NCBI RefSeq assembly: GCF_900091575.1
Contig: NZ_FMCR01000009.1
Span: 62,001 to 126,000, forward strand
From: Micromonospora saelicesensis
GTDB lineage: Bacteria > Actinomycetota > Actinomycetes > Mycobacteriales > Micromonosporaceae
Length of the DNA: 64,000 nucleotides
Reading direction: 5' to 3'
Shown here: positions 7,452 through 13,315 of the stretch, piece by piece
Numbering within the stretch: position 1 is the first letter of the stretch
Layout: every line of letters begins with the position of its first letter
The notes under the pieces: generated by a model
Told to the model about the DNA's origin: nothing
Database searches by the model: none
The model's input: the letters and a program-made list of their open reading frames with translations, nothing else
Program-made: the position numbers and the translations under genes

Positions 7452-8317
7452 ATGAGTGTCACGTACACCGCCGAGCTGTCGGTACGCGAGGAGACCGTGT
7501 TGTTCCTGTCCGGGCTCCTGCACACGCAGCGGCGGCGACTCGGGACCCGTACCGGGACGCGGTCGCTGAGCTGCTTCAAGCAGGCGATTATGGTGATCCG
7601 CTGGTTCCTTGACGGCACTCGGGTCAAGCAGTTGGCCGGCGACAACCAGATCAGTTCGTCGGCCGGCTACACCTACCTGCACGAGGGCATCCGGGTCCTC
7701 GCCGCGCACGCGCCCGGCCTGGAGTCGGTGCTGTTGGCGGCGAAGATGGCCGGCTACGCCCACGTCAACATCGACGGGACCCTGATCAAGACCGACCGGT
7801 GCTGCACCCCTGGACCGACGCCGGGAGTGGATCTGTGGTGGTCCGGCAAACACGACAACCATGGTGGCAACGTGCAGGTCGTGACCGCTCCGGACGGGTG
7901 GCCGCTTTGGACCTCACCAGTACGGCCCGGCCGGGAGCACGACACGACCGCCCTCCGCGAACACGACATCCTGCCCCTGCTGACCACTTGGACCAACGAC
8001 CAGCGGCGGATTCTCGGCGACCTCGGCTACGAAGGCGAAGCCGACACGATCACGACCGCGTTCAAGAAGCCGCGCAACGGCACCTGCACCAACGTGCAGC
8101 GGCAGTTCAACAAGGCCCACAACGGCGTCCGCGCCATTGGCCAACGTGGGAACTCCCTGCTCAAGACCACCTTCAAAGCGCTACGCAACGTCAGCCTGTG
8201 CCCCTGGAACATCGGCAGGATCACCGCGGCGGCCCTCGTACTCCTGCACGTCGAGCACAACCGCACCACCTGATCACCCAACGCCACGACCCGTTACGCG
8301 GAAAGGCTCAGTGCACC
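7266..8317 (+). mobile_element. IS5-like insertion sequence, probably inactive
   Basis: About 1.05 kb bounded by 9-bp inverted repeats (GGTGCACTG/CAGTGCACC) around a single transposase gene. The size and one-gene layout fit the IS5 superfamily. No clear target-site duplication flanks the repeats, and the transposase has lost an expected acidic residue, both pointing to an old, immobile copy. The ends rest on a short repeat and are tentative. Confidence 0.45.
7452..8273 (+). CDS. IS5-like DDE transposase with altered third catalytic residue
   Basis: A 273-residue transposase of the DDE_Tnp_4/IS5 type. An N-terminal helix-turn-helix region (residues 40-80, VIRWFLDGTRVKQLAGD) precedes the RNase H-like core. 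The first Asp is in YAHVNIDGTLIKTD and the second in ILGDLGYEGEAD. At the third position the motif reads RAIGQRGNSLLK, where related transposases have Glu (xxERGNxLLK). A single GAA to CAA change explains it. Without that Glu, the enzyme is probably unable to move the element. ATG 7452 is preferred over an in-frame start six codons upstream. Confidence 0.8.
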   Translation: MSVTYTAELSVREETVLFLSGLLHTQRRRLGTRTGTRSLSCFKQAIMVIRWFLDGTRVKQLAGDNQISSSAGYTYLHEGIRVLAAHAPGLESVLLAAKMAGYAHVNIDGTLIKTDRCCTPGPTPGVDLWWSGKHDNHGGNVQVVTAPDGWPLWTSPVRPGREHDTTALREHDILPLLTTWTNDQRRILGDLGYEGEADTITTAFKKPRNGTCTNVQRQFNKAHNGVRAIGQRGNSLLKTTFKALRNVSLCPWNIGRITAAALVLLHVEHNRTT

Positions 8318-8372
8318 TGTTACTTGACGACGCAGCATCGTGAACCTCCCCCTGCGAACCTGCGTGCCTTCC

Positions 8373-8558
8373 TCAATTCCGCTGCTGCCGCCGGCGACGC
8401 AGCAGGTGCACGAGCACGGCAGCCAGAACCAGGATGATGATCACGGCGGATGTGCCCACGAACGCGTCCGGATAGCGCTCACCGACAGTGCTGGCGAGCA
8501 CGTACCCGATGATGGTGCCCAAGACCACGAGGAGTATGCCGAGAGTAGGTCGCTTCAC
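8373..8558 (-). CDS. Small two-helix membrane protein
   Basis: A 61-residue protein. GTG 8558 lies 8 bases after AAAGGAG, a strong ribosome site; the GTG three codons upstream is too close to it. The sequence has two membrane helices (TLGILLVVLGTIIGYVLA and TSAVIIILVLAAVLVHLL) and a C-terminal RRRRQQRN tail. No family is recognised. Confidence 0.65.
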   Translation of the reverse strand: MKRPTLGILLVVLGTIIGYVLASTVGERYPDAFVGTSAVIIILVLAAVLVHLLRRRRQQRN

Positions 8559-8643
8559 TGGCCTCACTCCTTTGAGGACTCACACCTGACCCTCTCGGAT
8601 GTGCTCGAAGTTCTCGTCGGCCAAACCTCGAGAGCCTTCCGAC

Positions 8644-9309
8644 TCAGGAGCGCGGCAGCATGCCCACGAGCGACGTGATGATGGCGACCCGCAGGGCTGT
8701 CCGTAGGTCGACATGGTGGACCGCGAGCGCCGGCTCGGACTCGTAGACGGCGAGCAGGCTCGGTGGCGGCGACGTGTAGGCGGACAGCGCGCCACCCATG
8801 ATCAAGGTGTTCAGGCAGAACAGTTCGGCGTTGTCGCCGACCTCGGGCAGGTGCCGCCGGACGAGGCTGGCCATGGCCGCGAGCTTGCCCAGTGCGGCCC
8901 GCTTGTGCCGGCGGGCCACCTCGACCGAGACGTTGTGCTCGAGCACCCCGCCCTGCGCGCCGAAGAGATCGCAGAGCACCGTCTGGGCGGCGAGCGACCG
9001 GCTGAGCACGTCTGCCACCTGCTCCGCGCGTTCCAGCGGGGACCCGCTCAGGTCGACACCGTGGGCCAGCTCCTGCTCCAGCTCGGCCAGCCAGGTCGTC
9101 GTCCGGTCGTCCAGCAGGTCGAGCAGGATCGCCTCGCGGGACTCGAAATAGCGCAGCACGGCCGTCTTGGCCAGGCCGACCCGCCGGCTCAGCTCGTTCA
9201 GGGTCACCTCGGCCACCGGCATCTCGTCGAGCATCGCCGAGGTCGTCTCCAGGATCGCCCGGCGCCGGACCGCACGCTGCTCCTCGCTGCGCGCCCGCTG
9301 GAACGTCAT
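8644..9309 (-). CDS. TetR/AcrR family repressor of the divergent SDR gene
   Basis: A 221-residue regulator. Residues 14-60 form the TetR helix-turn-helix (RRRAILETTSAMLDEM, then VTLNELSRRVGLAKTAVLRY). The rest is the helical ligand-binding and dimerisation domain. It is divergent from a short-chain dehydrogenase gene, and the 101-bp gap contains three similar palindromes overlapping a promoter, so it very likely represses that gene and itself. The inducing ligand is unknown. Confidence 0.9.
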   Translation of the reverse strand: MTFQRARSEEQRAVRRRAILETTSAMLDEMPVAEVTLNELSRRVGLAKTAVLRYFESREAILLDLLDDRTTTWLAELEQELAHGVDLSGSPLERAEQVADVLSRSLAAQTVLCDLFGAQGGVLEHNVSVEVARRHKRAALGKLAAMASLVRRHLPEVGDNAELFCLNTLIMGGALSAYTSPPPSLLAVYESEPALAVHHVDLRTALRVAIITSLVGMLPRS

Positions 9310-9324
9310 GACGCCAACCCTAGC

Positions 9325-9399
9325 TTAGGTACCGGCGGTCCCTTGACAGCGTACCGCCGGTACCTTACCGTTCAGGCATAAGTTACCGGCGGTACCTAA
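9325..9399 (+). promoter_or_regulatory. Promoter with three TetR-type operators
   Basis: Three versions of one palindrome, core GTACCGSCGGTAC, lie at about 9328-9341, 9351-9363 and 9382-9396. A TTGACA -35 box at 9343-9348 and a TACCGT -10 box at 9366-9371 (17-bp spacer) face the SDR gene, and the central operator fills the spacer. Binding here would block RNA polymerase directly. AAAGGAG at 9398-9404 is the ribosome site of the SDR gene. Confidence 0.65.
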
Positions 9400-9410
9400 A
9401 GGAGCCTGAG

Positions 9411-10325
9411 ATGAACTGGACCGAGCAGCAGATCCCGCGCCAGGACGGCCGGGTGGCAGTGGTCACCGGCGCCAACACCGGGCTGGGCTTCGAGACGGCC
9501 CGGCGGCTCGCCGAGCGCGGGGCATCGGTCGTGCTGGCCGTGCGCGACACGGAGAAGGGCAGGCTGGCCGCCGCCCGGATCAACGGCGACGTCTCCGTAC
9601 GGGAACTGGATCTGGCCTCGCTGGAATCGGTGCGCGCCGCCGCGGCCGGCCTGCGCGCCACCCACCCGCGGATCGACCTGCTGATCAACAACGTCGGCGT
9701 GATGTACACCCCGAGGCGGACCACCCGCGACGGCTTCGAGATGCAGTTCGGCACCAACCACCTGGGCCACTTCGCGCTCACCGGCCTGCTGCTCGACCTG
9801 CTGCTGCCCGTGCCCGGCTCCCGGGTGGTCACGGTCAGCAGCAACGGCCACCGCATCCGCGCCGCCATCCACTTCGACGACCTGCAATGGGAACGTTCCT
9901 ACGGCCGGGTCGCCGCCTACGGCCAGTCGAAGCTCGCCAACCTGATGTTCACCTACGAGTTGCAGCGTCGGCTCGCCGCGCACGGCACCACCGTCGCGGT
10001 GGCCGCACACCCCGGCATCTCCAACACCGAACTGCCCCGCAACGTCCCGGCGGTCGTCCGTCGACCGCTCACCTGGTTGGCCCCGGCGATCACCCAGCCC
10101 GCGACGGCGGGCGCGCTGCCCACCCTGCGGGCCGCCACCGACCCGTCCGTCCTCGGCGGGCAGTACTACGGCCCGGACGGTCTCGGCGAGGCGCGCGGCT
10201 ACCCGAAGCTGGTCACGTCCAGCCCCGACTCCTACGAGGTGAGCGTGCAGCAACGTCTCTGGGCCGTCTCGGAAGACCTCACCGGCGTGCGGTTTCCGGT
10301 GGGCAGGGCCGCCGTCGCGGCGTGA
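9411..10325 (+). CDS. Short-chain dehydrogenase/reductase (SDR)
   Basis: A 304-residue NAD(P)-dependent oxidoreductase of the classical SDR type, close to the retinol dehydrogenase/protochlorophyllide reductase-like group. The cofactor motif TGANTGLGF is at about residues 20-28, followed by NNVG at about 100 and the catalytic YGQSK (Tyr-xxx-Lys) near 170; VTVSSNG supplies the Ser. Start ATG 9411 has AAAGGAG 6 bases upstream. It is transcribed from the operator-covered promoter shared with the divergent TetR gene. The substrate is unknown, but a lipophilic aldehyde or ketone is plausible from the subgroup. Confidence 0.88.
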   Translation: MNWTEQQIPRQDGRVAVVTGANTGLGFETARRLAERGASVVLAVRDTEKGRLAAARINGDVSVRELDLASLESVRAAAAGLRATHPRIDLLINNVGVMYTPRRTTRDGFEMQFGTNHLGHFALTGLLLDLLLPVPGSRVVTVSSNGHRIRAAIHFDDLQWERSYGRVAAYGQSKLANLMFTYELQRRLAAHGTTVAVAAHPGISNTELPRNVPAVVRRPLTWLAPAITQPATAGALPTLRAATDPSVLGGQYYGPDGLGEARGYPKLVTSSPDSYEVSVQQRLWAVSEDLTGVRFPVGRAAVAA

Positions 10326-10326
10326 C

Positions 10327-10345
10327 CGTGCCCGGGGCGGGCACG
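10327..10345 (+). terminator. Stem-loop just after the SDR gene
   Basis: CGTGCCCG and CGGGCACG form an 8-bp perfect stem with a GGG loop, starting one base after the SDR stop codon. It lies between convergent genes and probably terminates the SDR transcript. Confidence 0.5.
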
Positions 10346-10430
10346 CGGTCCGGGCGCGGGCAAGGGTTGGCGACCGTGGTCGATCACAGACGGCGGCGGC
10401 CCGGCGGGAGGCGTGGCGGCGGTCAGGTGG

Positions 10431-10970
10431 TCAAGGAGCTGTCGTCCCTGCCCTCCGCCTGGCCAGTGTGTCGCGGATGGTGAAGACGACGAGCGAGAGC
10501 GGCACGAAGACCCACAGCTGGAGCACTGTGTAGCGGCGCAGTTCCCGGTTGGTGTCGATGCCTGCCAGTTCGGCGTCGAGGGCACCGGGTCGCATCAGCA
10601 TGAGCGCGTACGTGGACAGCGGTGCGTAGTTGAGACCTGCGCCGGTCAGCCACAGGCCGAACGCTCGGCCGCCGAGGTCGTTCGAGGACGACAGCAGCCA
10701 GACGCCCCACGTCACCATGACAACTACGCCGATGAGGAATTCGGCCAGAATGATCCGCCGTCGGCGGGTGGTTCCTCGGCTGCCGTACATGTCGACGGCC
10801 GCCAAACGACGAACGTTCACCAGAACGATGGTGCCACCGACGGGCAACCCGTCACAGAGTCGGGCGGGACCGCAGGGGACCCGGAACGGCCGGATCACCC
10901 ACGGGCCGGTGGCGCCGGCCGACGCCGGGCTGCCGGTGCCGACCAGCGTCGCCGCGATCACGACGAGCAT
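10431..10970 (-). CDS. Hypothetical integral membrane protein
   Basis: A 179-residue protein starting MLVVIAATLVGTGSPASAG, an N-terminal signal anchor or signal peptide. Later membrane helices lie at about 75-95 (IILAEFLIGVVVMVTWGVWL), 105-125 and 153-172 (YTVLQLWVFVPLSLVVFTI). No family is recognised. ATG 10970 is favoured over an in-frame GTG at 11039 because the extra 23 residues come from the dispersed repeat (copy B) and are not protein-like. The repeat ends about 20 bp upstream of the start. Confidence 0.6.
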   Translation of the reverse strand: MLVVIAATLVGTGSPASAGATGPWVIRPFRVPCGPARLCDGLPVGGTIVLVNVRRLAAVDMYGSRGTTRRRRIILAEFLIGVVVMVTWGVWLLSSSNDLGGRAFGLWLTGAGLNYAPLSTYALMLMRPGALDAELAGIDTNRELRRYTVLQLWVFVPLSLVVFTIRDTLARRRAGTTAP

Positions 10971-10990
10971 CGTCACCAGGCTCGGGTGGG

Positions 10991-11087
10991 CGATCCACTC
11001 GCGGTCACGGAAGTCGGGGTGTCCCGGGAGCCAGGACACCTCGACTTCACGAAACCCGAGTCGATCTCATACCACCGGCCGGGCAAC
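10991..11087. repeat. Dispersed intergenic hairpin repeat, copy B
   Basis: The second copy of the repeat at 1669-1764, same orientation. Its hairpin is longer: 15-base arms from 11010-11024 (GAAGTCGGGGTGTCC) and 11034-11048 (GGACACCTCGACTTC), with a single G-T mismatch. It sits between a DsbA-like gene and a membrane protein gene, both on the minus strand, in terminator position for the former. Confidence 0.65.
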
Positions 11088-11093
11088 GGGACC

Positions 11094-11813
11094 TCAGGTG
11101 GTGCGGTCGGGCACCGCGCACCCGTCCGGGGCGCACATGCCCTCGGTGTCGCTGATCACCGGCAGCGGCTGCGGCGTCGGGTGGCTCTCGGCCCACGCTT
11201 TGTCGATGACCGCGAGCAGGTCGTCGAGGCCGATCGCGCCGGGAACGGCGAAGCGGCCGTCGAAGACGAGGAACGGCGCGCCGCGTGCCCCGAGGCGCTG
11301 TGCCTCGCGCTGGTCGGCCGCCACGCGGGCCCGGTAGCGGCGGCTTCGCAGGGCGTCGGCGGCTTCGTCGTGGTCCAGGCCCACCTCGGCGGCGAAGTGG
11401 AGCACCTCCTCGACGGTCCACAGCTTGCGGGCCTGCCCGAAGTGCGCGCGGAACATCGCCGTCCAGGTCTCGGCGCCGCGCCCCTGGTCGGTCGCGTAGG
11501 CGAGCAGTTCGTGGGCGAAATCCGTCGGCCCGAGCGTGCGGTCCACCGCGTGGTAGGGCGTCAGACCCTCCGCCTCGGCCGCCCGCTCGATGGGCCGCAG
11601 GACCCGGTCGACGGTTGTCGCGGGAGCCCCCGCCATCGTGATCAACTCCCGCTGACTGACCCCCGCGCGGGGCAGGTCGGGGTGTAGCTGGAACGACCGG
11701 TGGATCACCCGCACCTGATCGCCGTACGGGAGCCGGTTCAGGGCCTGGTGGAGCCGGTGGTCCATCAGCCCGCAGTACGGGCAGACGATGTCCGACCAGA
11801 ACTCGATCTTCAT
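11094..11813 (-). CDS. FrnE-like DsbA family oxidoreductase
   Basis: A 239-residue thioredoxin-fold protein of the DsbA/FrnE class (2-hydroxychromene-2-carboxylate isomerase-like). The active site CPYC (residues 10-13, in SDIVCPYCGLMDHRL) is near the N-terminus, a helical insert covers about 60-150, and the cis-proline loop appears as RGAPFLVFDGRFAVPGA near 185. There is no signal peptide, so it acts in the cytoplasm as a disulfide oxidoreductase or isomerase. A Cys pair near the C-terminus (EGMCAPDGCAV) is unusual and could be a second redox pair. The divergent HxlR gene probably controls it. Confidence 0.85.
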   Translation of the reverse strand: MKIEFWSDIVCPYCGLMDHRLHQALNRLPYGDQVRVIHRSFQLHPDLPRAGVSQRELITMAGAPATTVDRVLRPIERAAEAEGLTPYHAVDRTLGPTDFAHELLAYATDQGRGAETWTAMFRAHFGQARKLWTVEEVLHFAAEVGLDHDEAADALRSRRYRARVAADQREAQRLGARGAPFLVFDGRFAVPGAIGLDDLLAVIDKAWAESHPTPQPLPVISDTEGMCAPDGCAVPDRTT

Positions 11814-11895
11814 GGTGCTCCTCAGTGATTCTCACTTCTTGTTCGTAGCGCCATGATGCATCAGAATCGGAGGGCCACAAAAGGTACATTCATGT

Positions 11896-11913
11896 GCGTA
11901 GCGCGGGCTACGC
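11896..11913. promoter_or_regulatory. Palindrome between the frnE-like and hxlR-like genes
   Basis: GCGTAGC and GCTACGC form a perfect 7-bp inverted repeat with a 4-base spacer, 15 bp upstream of the HxlR-type gene. HxlR proteins bind such dyads in the gap between themselves and a divergent target, so this is a candidate operator. The HxlR gene's GGAGGGG ribosome site follows at 11914-11920. Confidence 0.4.
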
Positions 11914-11928
11914 GGAGGGGTGGCGGGG

Positions 11929-12360
11929 ATGAGCGCAGGAGATCTTCGGCGCAGACGCACCAACGTCCGGGGCAACGTCCGAGCCGCTCCGGGGCCCTGC
12001 GCGCACTGGAACGACGAGGACGCCGACTTCATCCGCGAGGTCCTGGACCTCGTCGGCGACAAGTGGAGCGTGCTGATCATCGGCACGCTCGCCGACGGCC
12101 CTGTCCGCTACTCGGACCTGGGCGACGCGATCCCCGGTATCTCCCAGCGCATGCTCACGCTGACCCTGAAACACCTCCAGCGCACCGGCCTCGTCACCCG
12201 GACGTCGTATCCCGAGGTGCCGCCCCGCGTCGAGTACGCCCTCACCGACCTGGGCAGGTCGCTACTCTCCACCGTCCTGGCCCTGGCGGCCTGGTCCGCC
12301 GACCACCACGCCGAGATCCGCCGCCACCAGACCGCGTACGACAGCCGCGCCGCGACCTGA
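11929..12360 (+). CDS. HxlR family winged-helix regulator
   Basis: A 143-residue regulator. The HxlR domain covers about residues 30-120, with the characteristic core LDLVGDKWSVLIIGTLADGP, then DLGDAIPGISQRMLTLTLKH and RVEYALTDLGRSL. A Cys at residue 23 (GPCAHWND) sits where redox- or electrophile-sensing members of the family carry theirs. ATG 11929 is 8 bases after GGAGGGG; a GTG three codons upstream is too close. It is divergent from the FrnE-like gene, so control of that thiol oxidoreductase by redox stress is a reasonable inference. Confidence 0.88.
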   Translation: MSAGDLRRRRTNVRGNVRAAPGPCAHWNDEDADFIREVLDLVGDKWSVLIIGTLADGPVRYSDLGDAIPGISQRMLTLTLKHLQRTGLVTRTSYPEVPPRVEYALTDLGRSLLSTVLALAAWSADHHAEIRRHQTAYDSRAAT

Positions 12361-12365
12361 CGGGC

Positions 12366-13289
12366 TCATGCTCCCAGTTGGGCGACGACCACGCGGGCGG
12401 CCTGGGCGATGACCGCGTCGTCCGGGGTGGCGTCCTTCTTGTCGCGGCTGGACAGCACGGCGAGCACGATCGGGGCCCGGTCGGGCGGCCAGATCACCGC
12501 GATGTCGTTGCGGGTGCCGTACCCGCCGGTCCCGGTCTTGTCGCCGACCACCCAGCCGGCCGGCACCCCGGCGCGGACCAGCGCCGCGCCGGTGGTGTTG
12601 CCTCGCAGCCAGCCGATCAGCACGTCACGGTCCGCCGGTTGCAGGGCAACCCCCACGGTGTACGCCCGGAGGTCGCCGGCCAGGGCCCGCGCGGTGCTGG
12701 TGTCCCGCTTGTCGCCCGGTGTTCCCTCGTTCAGCGCGGTCTCGTAGCGGGCGACGTCGGTGACCGTGTCGCCGAGCGCGCGCAGCTTCGACTCGAACCC
12801 CGCTGGCCCGCCGAGGTGACGCAACAGCAGGTTGCCGGCCGTGTTGTCGCTGTAGCGCACGGCGGCGTCGGCGAGGGCGCGCAGACTCATGCCCTCGCCG
12901 ACGTGCTTCTCGGTGACGGGGGAGTGCGCCACCAGGTCCCGCGCCGAGTACCGCACCACGCGATCGAGCTGGGCGTCGGTGGTGCCGTCGAGCACCTCGG
13001 CGGCAGCGAGGGCCTTCCACGTCGAGGCGTACGCGAACCGCTCGTCGGCGCGGTACTCCACAGTCCGGCCGGTGCCCGTGTCGACGGCGTAGATCCCCAA
13101 TCGCGCCCCGAACTGCTCCTCCAGCCGCCGGAACTCATGATCAGCGGCCGCCGACGGGGCGAGCGTCACCTCCGGGCTCGGGGTCGTCCGCGCCTCGGTC
13201 GCCTCGCCGCCGCTGCCGCACCCCGCCAGCGACACCACTGTCGACACCGTGGCCACCACGATCGCCAGCCGTCGGACCGAAACCGCCAT
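12366..13289 (-). CDS. bla: Class A beta-lactamase, lipoprotein
   Basis: A 307-residue serine beta-lactamase that hydrolyses penicillin-type antibiotics outside the cytoplasmic membrane. The N-terminus is a lipoprotein signal with lipobox LAGC (Cys24), followed by a Ser/Thr/Pro-rich linker. All class A motifs are present: S89-T-W-K92, S147-D-N149, the omega-loop E183-T-A-L-N, and K251-T-G. Residue order and spacing are normal. GGAGGAACGACG precedes ATG 13289. The start lies only 26 bp after the rph stop codon on the same strand, so the two genes are probably one transcript. Confidence 0.93.
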   Translation of the reverse strand: MAVSVRRLAIVVATVSTVVSLAGCGSGGEATEARTTPSPEVTLAPSAAADHEFRRLEEQFGARLGIYAVDTGTGRTVEYRADERFAYASTWKALAAAEVLDGTTDAQLDRVVRYSARDLVAHSPVTEKHVGEGMSLRALADAAVRYSDNTAGNLLLRHLGGPAGFESKLRALGDTVTDVARYETALNEGTPGDKRDTSTARALAGDLRAYTVGVALQPADRDVLIGWLRGNTTGAALVRAGVPAGWVVGDKTGTGGYGTRNDIAVIWPPDRAPIVLAVLSSRDKKDATPDDAVIAQAARVVVAQLGA

Positions 13290-13315
13290 CGTCGTTCCTC
13301 CTGTAGCGCCGTCGG

